Shown: positions 51,534-59,905, counted from the stretch's first letter. The stretch is DNA of 64,000 nt from SIG351 sp045627045 (GCA_045627045.1 JAZQMY010000051.1:1-64000); one strand, 5' to 3'. The notes: a model not told the origin generated them from the sequence alone. Program-made: numbers and translations.

Positions 51534-52472
51534 ATGATGAACGACAGTATCAGACTACTTCCGTTTGAGGTGCTGAGAACTGCACGGCCTCCGTGGTTCC
51601 TTGAGCACGTTCATGCGGGAGAAATGTGGAAGAGAGGATATACGGGCGAGGGCGCCGTTGTGGCAGTGCTTGATACAGGATGTGCGCCCCATCCTTTCAT
51701 AAGAAACAGTATAATAGGCGGAATGAACTTTACCGAGGAGAACAGGGCAAACAAGTCGGATTATTCCGACAACAACGGCCACGGCACTCACGTTTCAGGA
51801 ATAATAGCGGCTCAGTACAACAGAAGCAACGGAATGAGCGGTGTGTCTCCCGGTGCAAAGCTTCTTGAGCTGAAAGTGCTCAATTCAGACGGTACGGGAG
51901 AAATAGGCCCGATACTCAAGGCAATCTATATGGCGGTGAATTGGCGCGGCAGAAACGGAAGAAGAGTGAACGTGATAAGTATGTCATTCGGCACGGATAT
52001 AGATTATCCGGAGCTTGAAAGAGCCGTCAATTATGCGGCAAAAAATGACATTCTCGTGGTGACTGCGGCAGGAAATGAGGGCGACGGCAAACGGGGAACG
52101 AGCGAGGTGACTTATCCCGGCTTTTACGGCTCCGTGCTTCAGGTCGGCGCAAGCAATATCAGGGATGAGCCTGCACTTTTTTCAAATACGAACAGAAACC
52201 TTGACATTGTGGCTCCGGGAGTGGATATTCTATCACTCGGGCTTTCGGGAAGCTATGCCGTGATGAGCGGCACATCCATGGCGGCACCTATGGTTGCAGG
52301 TGGCGTTTCGCTGATAATAAGCTATTATATAAGAGAAATGGGAAGGTATCCGTCAAGAGAGGAAATATTGAGAATGCTGAAGAAAAATACAAGACATCTG
52401 AATTACAGCAGAAGTGAGGTCGGATACGGGCTGATGGATATGGATTACTTCAAAAATGACGGAAAACACTGA
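51534..52472 (+). CDS. intracellular subtilisin-like serine protease (S8)
   Basis: 312 aa; ATGATG allows a start at 51534 or 51537. The catalytic triad is visible: Asp47 (VVAVLDTGC), His83 (NNGHGTHVSGI) and Ser248 (MSGTSMAAPMVAGG), with the oxyanion Asn in TAAGNEGDG. There is no signal peptide; the short N-terminal stretch (MNDSIRLLPFEVLRTA) resembles the propeptide-like head of intracellular subtilisins, which handle cytosolic protein turnover. It is monocistronic, bounded by terminators on both sides. No clear promoter was found. Confidence 0.92.
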   Translation: MMNDSIRLLPFEVLRTARPPWFLEHVHAGEMWKRGYTGEGAVVAVLDTGCAPHPFIRNSIIGGMNFTEENRANKSDYSDNNGHGTHVSGIIAAQYNRSNGMSGVSPGAKLLELKVLNSDGTGEIGPILKAIYMAVNWRGRNGRRVNVISMSFGTDIDYPELERAVNYAAKNDILVVTAAGNEGDGKRGTSEVTYPGFYGSVLQVGASNIRDEPALFSNTNRNLDIVAPGVDILSLGLSGSYAVMSGTSMAAPMVAGGVSLIISYYIREMGRYPSREEILRMLKKNTRHLNYSRSEVGYGLMDMDYFKNDGKH

Positions 52473-52474
52473 TA

Positions 52475-52499
52475 AAAAACGGCAGATAATGCCGTTTTT
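52475..52499 (+). terminator. intrinsic terminator of the subtilisin gene
   Basis: AAAAACGGCA (52475-52484) pairs with TGCCGTTTTT (52490-52499). Confidence 0.9.
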
Positions 52500-52551
52500 C
52501 AGCTTTCTTTAAGGTAAAGGGTGTATTATTATAAGAAATATCAGTAAATAC

Positions 52552-52580
52552 TTGAAAAACATTGAATTTTATGCTATAAT
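52552..52580 (+). promoter_or_regulatory. promoter of the SGNH-like/LysM protein
   Basis: TTGAAA (52552-52557), 17-bp spacer ending in TGC, TATAAT (52575-52580). Confidence 0.8.
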
Positions 52581-52665
52581 TATCACCAAAACTTAAAAAA
52601 TATAATATATTTTCTGAATAGGCAGACCGAAAAAGGCTTGCCGATAAAATGGGGGAACAGAAGGT

Positions 52666-54492
52666 ATGACAATCAGTAAGAAAAATCTGATCAATTTTCT
52701 TATTCCTTTGCTTCTGATTGCACTTTTCCTGCTTGCGTTGTTTGTATATAAAGCAAATGAGAAGAGAAAAGCGGCAGAGTATCAGGCAGAGAAAGAACGT
52801 CAGGAGAAAGTGGTTGAGGAGCTGAACGAAAGAATAAATGCTTCGGAGAATGCAAAGAAGACGTATATTCAGGGCATTGCCGTATGGGGAGACAATTATG
52901 CGGCTGAAGCCGAAGACGGCTCAACATTTGCACAGCTTCTTTATGAGATAATAAAAAGCAATATTTCGGACAACTTTGATCCTTACAAGGACGTTGACGA
53001 GGCAACAAAGATCAATTCCGGCATAGAAGAGACATATGTTCTTGAAATACCTGTGGCAAACTTCAATGCCGCGGGGGATGATACGGTTACTCTTGCAGGA
53101 AGGATCGGCGGAATCCCGTTCATTATCAGCGAGGAAATGACTATTCCCGGGGAGTGTGTTCCTGTGGCAATAAAGTTTATTTCAAAGAACGAGGACACGG
53201 TGGATCCACTTGCGCTCACCGATGCAGGCATGGAATACGTGCTGATAGACGGCGTGAAGGGCAAGCTTGATTCGACATCGAACGGGTATACGTTCACAAG
53301 GCTCACAGAGGGCACAGAACAGACTGTGGCAGCAGGCACTGCGATACTCACTGCAGGTAACGACGTCTGCAAAAGCTACATACAGGTGCTTCTGACAGGC
53401 TCAAACGGCGGCTATGGTTCAATAGAGGAGCTTGTTGAGCAACAGAATGCAATGCTTGCGGTCAATAAGAACCAGCCCGGAAGATTCATCATTATTTCCG
53501 TTCCTTCAGATGATGTCGCAAAGGCAGATGAATACGATGAAATCATGGAAAAAACATATGCGAAGAGGTATATCAACCTCAGAACATATTTTGCGGATAA
53601 GGCCTTTGCAGATCTCGGCATTGAAATGACGGATGCCGACAGAAAAGCAGTTGAAAACGGAATGATTCCCGAAAGATTCTTTGAAGCTGACGGAAAAACG
53701 TTTACTGCCGAAGCAAACGGACTCATCGCAAAGCTTATTTATGAGAGAATGAATGAGCTGGGATATTTCTACGAGATAAGAGAAGCAACCGGCCTCACAC
53801 CGGGAGAAAAACCAGAGGATATGCCTCTCCCGTGGGCAACGCCCGAGCCAACACCTACGGTAACGCCCGAGCCTACACCAATGGTAACGCCCGAGCCTAC
53901 ACCAACGGCAACGCCCGAGCCGACACCGACGGTAACACCCGAGCCTACACCAACGGCAACGCCCGAGCCAACACCTACGGCAACACCCGAGCCAACACCT
54001 ACGGCAACGCCCGAGCCAACACCGACGGCAACGCCTGAGCCTACACCGACGGCAACACCCGAGCCTACACCAACGGCAACGCCGGAGCCTACACCGACTC
54101 CGGGACTTGAAGAACACGAAAGCGACGGAAATACAGAGAGAATCCTCTACGGTAAGGCAGGAAAGGCAGTTAAGGTTTATGCAAGTGCGGAAAGCATGGA
54201 TGTGATCGGAAGCATTTCTGCCGACGGCATTACGGAGATACTTCAGGAATACAGTGACGGCTGGTACAGAATTCAGTATGCACAGAGCGAAAACGGCTAT
54301 GCTTTCATAAAAGCAACGGAAACAGAGCCGATTTATACGGGACGTGAAATTTACGTTGTACAGTACGGAGATACCCTCTGGAGGGTTGCAACGATAACGC
54401 TCGGAAGCGGCGGAAGAAACAAAGAAATCCTTGCCGCAAACGGAATGACTTCTAATACGATTTACACCGGACAGGTGCTCATCATTCCGTAA
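52666..54492 (+). CDS. membrane-anchored SGNH-like protein with Pro/Thr stalk, SH3 and LysM domains
   Basis: 608 aa. An N-terminal anchor helix (FLIPLLLIALFLLALFVY, about 11-28) is followed by a charged coiled coil (about 30-65). A domain at about 68-370 resembles SGNH/GDSL hydrolases: IQGIAVWGDNYAAE in place of a GDS block I, YINLRTYFADKAFADLG, and GKTFTAEANGLIAKLIYERM where the catalytic Asp-x-x-His should be. The nucleophile Ser and the His look replaced, so it may be a non-catalytic binder. Eleven TPEPTPTA units make a stalk. The C-terminus carries an SH3-like domain (GKAVKVYASAES, WYRIQYAQSENGYAFI) and a LysM domain (YVVQYGDTLWRVATITLG) for peptidoglycan attachment. The protein thus spans membrane and wall. 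Confidence 0.82.
   Translation: MTISKKNLINFLIPLLLIALFLLALFVYKANEKRKAAEYQAEKERQEKVVEELNERINASENAKKTYIQGIAVWGDNYAAEAEDGSTFAQLLYEIIKSNISDNFDPYKDVDEATKINSGIEETYVLEIPVANFNAAGDDTVTLAGRIGGIPFIISEEMTIPGECVPVAIKFISKNEDTVDPLALTDAGMEYVLIDGVKGKLDSTSNGYTFTRLTEGTEQTVAAGTAILTAGNDVCKSYIQVLLTGSNGGYGSIEELVEQQNAMLAVNKNQPGRFIIISVPSDDVAKADEYDEIMEKTYAKRYINLRTYFADKAFADLGIEMTDADRKAVENGMIPERFFEADGKTFTAEANGLIAKLIYERMNELGYFYEIREATGLTPGEKPEDMPLPWATPEPTPTVTPEPTPMVTPEPTPTATPEPTPTVTPEPTPTATPEPTPTATPEPTPTATPEPTPTATPEPTPTATPEPTPTATPEPTPTPGLEEHESDGNTERILYGKAGKAVKVYASAESMDVIGSISADGITEILQEYSDGWYRIQYAQSENGYAFIKATETEPIYTGREIYVVQYGDTLWRVATITLGSGGRNKEILAANGMTSNTIYTGQVLIIP
53839..54102 (+). repeat. 24-bp tandem repeat, 11 units, coding TPEPTPTA
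   Basis: Eleven consecutive 24-bp units of the ACGCCCGAGCCAACACC type with third-base changes (acc/aca, acg/ccg); units 1, 2 and 4 carry Val or Met instead of Ala. It encodes the Pro/Thr stalk. Synonymous variation shows it is not a very recent expansion, but unit number could still vary between strains. Confidence 0.9.
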
Positions 54493-54521
54493 AAGTAACG
54501 GCAAAACAGAATATAAACTGC

Positions 54522-54558
54522 GGCTGCGGGAAAATTTTTCCTGCGGCCTTTTTTCTTT
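54522..54558 (+). terminator. intrinsic terminator of the LysM protein gene
   Basis: A 12-bp stem (54522-54533 with 54537-54548, two wobble pairs), followed by TTTTTT. Confidence 0.85.
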
Positions 54559-54567
54559 TATTAAAAA

Positions 54568-54607
54568 ACAAAAAGGATCAGTGCTCCAAAATATGAAGCA
54601 CCGATCC
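54568..54607 (-). terminator. intrinsic terminator of the PTS-like permease gene
   Basis: On the minus strand GGATCGGTGCT (54607-54597) pairs with AGCACTGATCC (54585-54575), with one mismatch, followed by TTTTTGTTTTTT. Confidence 0.85.
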
Positions 54608-54637
54608 GGAACAGAAGGATGATGATGAATTGCTTTA

Positions 54638-55744
54638 TTATTTCTTTGCTGAATCAAGGAGAAGATCGTTCTCTTTGATAAGTCCGAGCCTTCTCATAAC
54701 TTCGGAGAAGAAGAGAGAAAGTATTGCGGGAAGCACAAGGCAGAGAAGGATAAGTCCTGCCCACATGAGACCTGTGTTTTCCGTTGCGGATATGATACCT
54801 ATGGGGCCTACAAGTCCGCAGGTGCCCATTCCTGCCGATACGCCGGAGCATTTGAGCTTGAATATTGTTGTTGAGATGGGGCCTGTGATGGCGGCGGCAA
54901 GCGTCGGCGGAAGCCAGATAAGAGGATTCTTGCAGATGTTGCCCATCTGGAGCATTGATGTTCCGAGACCCTGTGAAACGAGACCGCTCCATTTATTTTC
55001 ACGGAACGATATTACCGCAAAGCCCACCATCTGTGCACAGCAGCCTACTGCGGCGGCACCGCCCGCAAGTCCTGTGATTCCTATCATTGCGCAGATCGCG
55101 GCAGAAGAAATCGGGAGAGTAAGCACCATTCCCACCACAACGGAGATTACCACGCCCATAAGAACAGGCTGATATTCGGTTGCTGTGTTTATGAAGTCGC
55201 CGAGGTAGTACATTGCATAAGCAATAACAGGGCAGAGAAGCCATGATACGCCGAAGCCTGCGAGGATGGTTACCAAAGGCGTAACGAGGATATCTACTTT
55301 TGTCTTGCCGGAAACGAGATTTCCAATTTCACAGGCAATTACCGTTGCAAAGAATGCTCCGGCAGGGCCTGCAGTATAGAAGATCTCACCTTCGCCGCCT
55401 CTTGATGCCACTGCTGCCCAAGAAACGATGCTTCCTGCAGAGAGGATCGCTCCCATGGAATTACCGATACTGCCTACAACTGCGGCAGAGAAGATGACAA
55501 GCGGAGGCATTTTGAGCCTGTAAGCTATTGCAACGCCGATTGCCATGCCTGTTGCGCCCTGGGCAAAGGTGGATATCGTTGCAAAGAATTCAAGATGAGG
55601 TATCTTTGCGATCGTGGAGAAAATCGTACCTATGAGAAGGGAAGCGAAGAGACCGAGTGCCATTGATGACATAGCATCAACGAACCAACGCCTCGGAAGG
55701 GCTTTCAGCCATGCTGAAAAAGATGCCGTGTTTGTGTTTTTCAT
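54638..55744 (-). CDS. PTS EIIC-like membrane transporter (PTS_EIIC_2 type)
   Basis: 368 aa with about nine or ten hydrophobic helices: MSSMALGLFASLLIGTIF, AIGVAIAYRLKMPPLVIFSA, TPLVTILAGFGVSWLLCPVI, VVISVVVGMVLTLPISSAAI and others. Sequence style (SAGMGTCGLVGPIG, SFRENKWSGLVSQGLGTSM) matches the stand-alone EIIC family PF13303 as I recall it. These proteins lack attached EIIA/EIIB domains, and none are nearby, so phosphorylating transport is uncertain; it may be a facilitator or use partners elsewhere. AAGGAG lies 5 nt before the ATG. A full terminator hairpin sits only 24 nt upstream of the start, so expression must involve read-through. Confidence 0.75.
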   Translation of the reverse strand: MKNTNTASFSAWLKALPRRWFVDAMSSMALGLFASLLIGTIFSTIAKIPHLEFFATISTFAQGATGMAIGVAIAYRLKMPPLVIFSAAVVGSIGNSMGAILSAGSIVSWAAVASRGGEGEIFYTAGPAGAFFATVIACEIGNLVSGKTKVDILVTPLVTILAGFGVSWLLCPVIAYAMYYLGDFINTATEYQPVLMGVVISVVVGMVLTLPISSAAICAMIGITGLAGGAAAVGCCAQMVGFAVISFRENKWSGLVSQGLGTSMLQMGNICKNPLIWLPPTLAAAITGPISTTIFKLKCSGVSAGMGTCGLVGPIGIISATENTGLMWAGLILLCLVLPAILSLFFSEVMRRLGLIKENDLLLDSAKK

Positions 55745-55768
55745 ATTGACTCCTTAAAATTTTAAAAT

Positions 55769-55811
55769 AAAAACCCCGAACCGTACCTTATCCGGACGGT
55801 TTGGGGTTTTT
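55769..55811 (-). terminator. terminator hairpin in front of the PTS-like gene (cysE terminator or attenuator)
   Basis: AAAAACCCC with GGGGTTTTT and AACCGT with ACGGTT form a stem of about 16 bp. On the minus strand it is followed by ATTTTAAAATTTT and then, at once, by the AAGGAG site of the PTS-like gene. It can end cysE transcripts and also gate the next gene; a U-run also exists on the plus strand. Confidence 0.8.
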
Positions 55812-55828
55812 CGTTCTTTTTTTTCGGG

Positions 55829-55864
55829 TGCAGCTACGTATAGCCGCAATTCAAGCGTATTATA
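55829..55864 (-). promoter_or_regulatory. -10 element and UACG-loop hairpin upstream of the terminator
   Basis: On the minus strand TATAAT (55864-55859) is preceded by TGA but has no good -35. About 12 nt downstream GCGGCTA and TAGCTGC form a 7-bp hairpin (one wobble) closed by TACG, ahead of the terminator. This may be the leader of the PTS-like gene. Confidence 0.45.
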
Positions 55865-55901
55865 TCATACAAGACCCTGAAAAGTATTAACAAATTGTGA
55901 A

Positions 55902-56540
55902 TTATTCGTGCTTATTTGCTTCTTTAAGCTCATGAATCTCTTTTTCGAGCGCTTCAATATGCTCACTCATAAAGTTGATGGTCTTGAGAAGCTCCTTCGG
56001 AGAACGGTGATTGACGATTCTCTTGCCGCCTATACGCACGATTTCGCCGGGAATGCCAACGACAGTGCAGTCCGGCGGAACATCGTTGAGAACAACGGCG
56101 TTTGCGGCGATCTTGCAGTTATCACCGATATTGACAGGCCCGAGAATCTTGGCGCCGCTTCCCACGGAGATGTTGTTCCCGAGGGTAGGATGACGTTTGC
56201 CGTGATCCTTGCCCGTGCCGCCGAGGGTTACTCCCTGGAACAGAGTGCAGTCATCACCGATTTCCGTCGTCTCGCCGATAATAACGCCTGAGCCGTGGTC
56301 GATAAAGAGCCTTTTGCCGATAGTGGCACCGGGGTGGATCTCAATGCCCGTGAAGAAACGGCTGAGCTGTGAGGTTAATCTTGCGAGGAAGAAAAGCCTG
56401 TGCTTATAATAAAAATGTGCAATTCTATGATTGAAAAGAGCGTGGACACCCGGGTAAAGGAGAATGATTTCAAGCGAATTCCTTACGGCAGGATCACGTC
56501 TTTTTATTGAATCCATGTATTCTTTGAGAGATGATGACAT
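55902..56540 (-). CDS. cysE: serine O-acetyltransferase
   Basis: 212 aa from the ATG at 56540 (MSSSLKEYMDSIKRRDPAVR), with AGAGG upstream; the 19-codon longer frame lacks a site. It transfers acetyl from acetyl-CoA to serine, the committed step of cysteine synthesis. After a helical N-terminal domain come left-handed beta-helix hexapeptide repeats with GIEIHPGATIGKRLFIDHG, ETTEIGDDCTLFQGVTLGGT and GAKILGPVNIGDNCKI, including the conserved active-site His and Asp residues. The short form resembles EpsC/CysE of Firmicutes. No cysK is adjacent. Confidence 0.93.
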   Translation of the reverse strand: MSSSLKEYMDSIKRRDPAVRNSLEIILLYPGVHALFNHRIAHFYYKHRLFFLARLTSQLSRFFTGIEIHPGATIGKRLFIDHGSGVIIGETTEIGDDCTLFQGVTLGGTGKDHGKRHPTLGNNISVGSGAKILGPVNIGDNCKIAANAVVLNDVPPDCTVVGIPGEIVRIGGKRIVNHRSPKELLKTINFMSEHIEALEKEIHELKEANKHE

Positions 56541-56614
56541 AAATTGACCTCTTTTGCTTAATAGGAATATTTTATCATAAAACGTGATATATTTCAATAG
56601 GCAGAAAAAATAAT

Positions 56615-56643
56615 TTGACAGAAATTTCTTTTTGTGTTACAAT
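56615..56643 (+). promoter_or_regulatory. promoter of the DUF4430 gene
   Basis: TTGACA (56615-56620), 17-bp spacer, TACAAT (56638-56643). It is divergent from cysE. Confidence 0.8.
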
Positions 56644-56690
56644 ATACGAAAATATGGATTTTTACAGTAAATACAGACGGAGAACCTTAA

Positions 56691-57092
56691 ATGAACAGAA
56701 AAAAAACAATAATTGTCGCACTCGGTTTTTTACTCGTTTGTCTTATTGCACTGGGAATTTATTTTGAGCTGAAGCCTGCCAAGCCGACAGAGACTATCAA
56801 GTACAGATATGTCACTGTTGAGGTTTATTATCAGGATCAGCTTGTGCACAAGATAACAGCGGCAACGGCAAAGCAGTATCTCGGCGACTTCCTTGTTGAT
56901 ACGGGAATCGTTGCGGAATCGGAAAAGTCATTCTTTTCAACGGTCGTGGGTATCACGGCTGACTACAATAAAGATCAGGCATGGTGGAAAATCACGAAAA
57001 ACGGCGTTCAGTGTGAGTACGGAGCAATGCAGACGGAGATTTCGGACGGAGATAAGTACGAGCTTACCTATACGATAGGCTTTGAAGGCTGA
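56691..57092 (+). CDS. DUF4430 (transcobalamin C-terminal-like) membrane-anchored protein
   Basis: 133 aa with an N-terminal signal anchor (IIVALGFLLVCLIALGIYF). The rest is a single DUF4430 beta-grasp-like domain: VTVEVYYQDQLVHKITA, a DFLVDTG block, then WWKITKNGVQCEYGAMQ and ISDGDKYELTYT. This domain is found in transcobalamin/intrinsic factor C-termini and in many clostridial surface proteins. A bare-domain version like this could bind a cobalamin-like or other small ligand at the membrane; the ligand is unknown. The SpoIID/LytB gene follows after about 100 bp. Confidence 0.85.
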   Translation: MNRKKTIIVALGFLLVCLIALGIYFELKPAKPTETIKYRYVTVEVYYQDQLVHKITAATAKQYLGDFLVDTGIVAESEKSFFSTVVGITADYNKDQAWWKITKNGVQCEYGAMQTEISDGDKYELTYTIGFEG

Positions 57093-57190
57093 AAAGTGCT
57101 TTTGAAAAATGATTTCATCCCTTTTGGGAGCAATATAAAAACTATGAATAAAAAACGGATATGATTTATCCGGATCGGAGACAGGAAATA

Positions 57191-59692
57191 TTGAAAAAAT
57201 CTCTAATCAATAAAGCACTTGCTCTTTTTCTCACGGTGTTGGTTCTGATGTCAGCACTTATAATACCGGGAGAAAACGTTACTGCGGCTGCGACCGATTA
57301 CAGTACGATAAGAGTATTGCTTTCATCAATGAAGACGGTTTCGACGATAGATATCACCGTTAACGGTACTTACTCCATTCAGAATATTTCTGATTCGGCG
57401 TACTCTTTCAGAAACAATGTGCTTCTCAGAAAAGGTGTTGTTTATAATTTCACGGCTTCGAACGGCAATGTCGTTATGAAGCAGTCGGGAAGCAGTGAGA
57501 CATTCAGCCTCGGCAAGTCATTCACTCTCTATTCCCACACGGTAAACAGAAACGATTACCTCACAATGAAGAATACTTCATACGGAAACTGCAACTATAT
57601 CGGAAATATGACGATAAGGGCAGACGGCAATTCGCTTGTGTTCACAAATGAGCTGAATCTGGACGATTATCTTTGCGGCGTTGTGCCGTACGAGATGAGC
57701 AACGGTCAGGAGATTGAATCGCTCAAAACGCAGGCTGTCTGCGCAAGATCATACGCATATTACTATGTTGTGAGCGCAAGAAATTCGGGCGCCTCCTATG
57801 ACGTTGTTGACACCACATCAAATCAGGTCTACAAGGGCTTCAATGCAAGCCACACGAGAACCATTTCTGCTGTTGACCAGACTGCGGCGCAGGTGCTGAA
57901 ATACGGCGGAAAATGCATTTCAACGTATTATTCTTCATCAAACGGCGGCATTACCGAGGATAACCACAATGCATGGGGCGGAACGAAGCTTGCATATCTG
58001 AATGTAAGAGTCGATCCCTATGATACGGCTTCAAGAGGCAGAGTTTACACGATGTCAAAGACGAATGTATCTGCAAAGAATCAGGAGCTTATTCTCGCGG
58101 TGATAAAATCCTCGATAGAAAGCAAGGGATATGATTATTCCTCTGCATCGATCGTTTCAATCGATAAGATCGTGCCGACATACTTTGATGAGCCTGCTTC
58201 ACTTGCAACAACGGACAGACGAGTTTATTCTCTTGATTTCACGGTAACGGTCAAGGCGAAGAAGTCAGGTACTTCAACTTACTCAACATTCCAGGAGAAA
58301 TTCAGCAGAACGAGAGAAAGAGTAAGAACGTTCCTTTACTATGTTAATTCGAGCGGCTCAAACACAACTCTCCCGAGCACAAAGTTCAAGATCCAGGAAA
58401 CATCGACTTCATTTGTGATAACGGCTGACGGTAACGGCCACGGAATAGGTCTCAGCCAGAACGGTACTTACGGCAGAGCTGCCGCAGGTCAGACTTACGA
58501 TCAGATACTTGCCTTCTATTACGAAAATGCAAAGCTTTCAACACTCAGCTATGTTTCGACAGTAGTAAAGCCGACTCCTTCCGGAGAGTACAATGAGACA
58601 GAGGTCTCGGGCTATTCAAAGCTTACAAATTCTCTTACGGGAACTGTCAATGCAAATGCAAGCCGCTATCCGAAGGCAGGCGCGATTTATCAGCCGAACG
58701 GAACGGTTCAGAAGGATACAAGAGTTGCAATAGTGGGTCAGACGGCAAACTGGTATGAGATAGTGCTCGATGATGCAGGCTCAACGGCGTTTGTCTGGAA
58801 AAAATGCATCACTCTTGACGGAAACGGCACTCCGCTTTCTTTTGAAGACGGCGGGATGTTCGTTGCAACGGTCACGGACGACGTATGGGCTAGAAGCTCA
58901 GCTGAATATATTGAAAGCAATATACTTGAAAAGTTCACGGCAGGCAGCGAAGTGATTGTTACGGGCATTGTCGGTGCTTTCAGCAAGATATATTACAAGG
59001 GTGCTGATGCTTATGTTTCTTCCGTGAATGTCAAGGTCACAGGCGAGAAGGTCTTCCGTGTGTATGATGCGGAGGTAAGAGCCTACAAGGCAGGACTTTA
59101 CAGAGAAAAAAGCGTAAAATCACCGAAGAACGGCTATCTGCCGGAGGGCACCAAGGTCAAGGTGTTCGACATATCGTACGGCTTTGCGGGACTTGTCTAT
59201 AACGGATCAATATCTTACATAAAGACGGATAAGATCGACATTGATGTTGCGGGAACCTCGGGAATCATATTGCCGGGCGAAGGAACACAGGTGGATCTTA
59301 ACCTTAAAATAACTGTTTCAACGAATGCCTACAAGGAGGCGGACAGTAATTCCGGTCCGGAACAGTCCCTCGAAGAAGGCGACGTGGTGAACGCGATCAC
59401 CCTCAAGGATGACTGGTACACGATTATTTTCGGCGACGGATATACATACGTTGAATCGAGCGACGTGATGATCTATTCTGAAAACATTACGTTCGGGTAT
59501 GCGGTGGCAACAGCCGACAAGCTTCTCTATTCATCTGAGGAGCACGATGAGGTAGCCGCAATACTGAAGGCAGGAGAAACTGTTGAAATGATTTCCGGAG
59601 CAGACGGAACGGTGATATTCATTTATGAAGGCTTGCCGTGCTTTGCAGATACGGATAATCTTAGAATAGAAATTCAGAGCAAGATAGTCTGA
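57191..59692 (+). CDS. exported SpoIID/LytB-domain protein with C-terminal SH3-like repeats
   Basis: About 833 aa. The likely start is the TTG at 57191, with GGAG upstream, giving a normal signal peptide (KKSLINKALALFLTVLVLM); the ATG at 57161 has no site. The SpoIID domain (about 40-450) shows LNLDDYLCGVVPYEM, QAVCARSYAYYYV, STYYSSSNGGITED and GHGIGLSQNGTYGRAAAG. Family members are lytic transglycosylases or amidase activators on peptidoglycan; SpoIID acts in spore engulfment, whereas LytB forms act in vegetative walls. The C-terminal 350 residues form about five SH3-like domains (ASRYPKAGAIYQPNG; WARSSAEYIESNILEKF; others). The large SH3 tail and lack of sporulation neighbours favour a vegetative wall role. 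Confidence 0.88.
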   Translation: MKKSLINKALALFLTVLVLMSALIIPGENVTAAATDYSTIRVLLSSMKTVSTIDITVNGTYSIQNISDSAYSFRNNVLLRKGVVYNFTASNGNVVMKQSGSSETFSLGKSFTLYSHTVNRNDYLTMKNTSYGNCNYIGNMTIRADGNSLVFTNELNLDDYLCGVVPYEMSNGQEIESLKTQAVCARSYAYYYVVSARNSGASYDVVDTTSNQVYKGFNASHTRTISAVDQTAAQVLKYGGKCISTYYSSSNGGITEDNHNAWGGTKLAYLNVRVDPYDTASRGRVYTMSKTNVSAKNQELILAVIKSSIESKGYDYSSASIVSIDKIVPTYFDEPASLATTDRRVYSLDFTVTVKAKKSGTSTYSTFQEKFSRTRERVRTFLYYVNSSGSNTTLPSTKFKIQETSTSFVITADGNGHGIGLSQNGTYGRAAAGQTYDQILAFYYENAKLSTLSYVSTVVKPTPSGEYNETEVSGYSKLTNSLTGTVNANASRYPKAGAIYQPNGTVQKDTRVAIVGQTANWYEIVLDDAGSTAFVWKKCITLDGNGTPLSFEDGGMFVATVTDDVWARSSAEYIESNILEKFTAGSEVIVTGIVGAFSKIYYKGADAYVSSVNVKVTGEKVFRVYDAEVRAYKAGLYREKSVKSPKNGYLPEGTKVKVFDISYGFAGLVYNGSISYIKTDKIDIDVAGTSGIILPGEGTQVDLNLKITVSTNAYKEADSNSGPEQSLEEGDVVNAITLKDDWYTIIFGDGYTYVESSDVMIYSENITFGYAVATADKLLYSSEEHDEVAAILKAGETVEMISGADGTVIFIYEGLPCFADTDNLRIEIQSKIV

Positions 59693-59719
59693 AATACATA
59701 AAGAAACGAGACTTAAGAG

Positions 59720-59755
59720 TCCGCAGGAGAAATGATTCTTCCTGCGGATTTTTTT
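59720..59755 (+). terminator. intrinsic terminator of the SpoIID/LytB gene
   Basis: TCCGCAGG (59720-59727) pairs with CCTGCGGA (59741-59748), followed by TTTTTTT. Confidence 0.9.
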
Positions 59756-59776
59756 ATTTACCGAAAGCAAAACTGC

Positions 59777-59805
59777 TTGACAAATAAAAATAATTGTGAT
59801 ATCAT
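59777..59805 (+). promoter_or_regulatory. promoter P1 of the TetR-ABC operon
   Basis: TTGACA (59777-59782), 17-bp spacer, TATCAT (59800-59805). The -10 lies inside the left arm of a perfect 25-bp palindrome. Confidence 0.7.
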
Positions 59806-59818
59806 TATGATATCACAA
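59794..59818. promoter_or_regulatory. perfect 25-bp palindromic operator candidate
   Basis: TTGTGATATCAT (59794-59805), a single central T, then the exact complement (59807-59818). It covers the P1 -10 and start region, a typical repressor site. Confidence 0.8.
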
Positions 59819-59848
59819 CGGCAGAGGAAAATTTGTCAAATCAGGCAG

Positions 59849-59877
59849 TTGACAAAATACAAAAACGGTGATATAAT
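59849..59877 (+). promoter_or_regulatory. promoter P2 of the TetR-ABC operon
   Basis: TTGACA (59849-59854), 17-bp spacer, TATAAT (59872-59877): full consensus. Confidence 0.88.
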
Positions 59878-59881
59878 ACAC

Positions 59882-59905
59882 AACAGTTGTTGCACAACAA
59901 ATGTT
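59882..59905. promoter_or_regulatory. 24-bp imperfect palindrome at the P2 start site
   Basis: AACA-G-TTGTTG, CA, CAACAA-A-TGTT: arms match except one position, starting 4 bp after the P2 -10. It is a candidate operator for the adjacent TetR regulator. Confidence 0.7.

Noticed and set aside
53839..54102. CRISPR array
   Set aside because: Units are directly adjacent, 24 bp, coding and in frame; there are no spacers or cas genes.
53506..54657. 383-aa minus-strand ORF with Cys/Arg-rich repeats (CRLGRC type)
   Set aside because: It is the antisense reading of the Pro/Thr stalk repeat; it lacks a ribosome binding site and overlaps a well-supported gene on the plus strand.
55829..55847. preQ1 or guanidine-type riboswitch in front of the PTS-like gene
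   Set aside because: The hairpin has a UACG loop and lacks the P1/loop/tail pattern of preQ1-I and the paired ACGR loops of guanidine-II; kept only as an unassigned structured leader.
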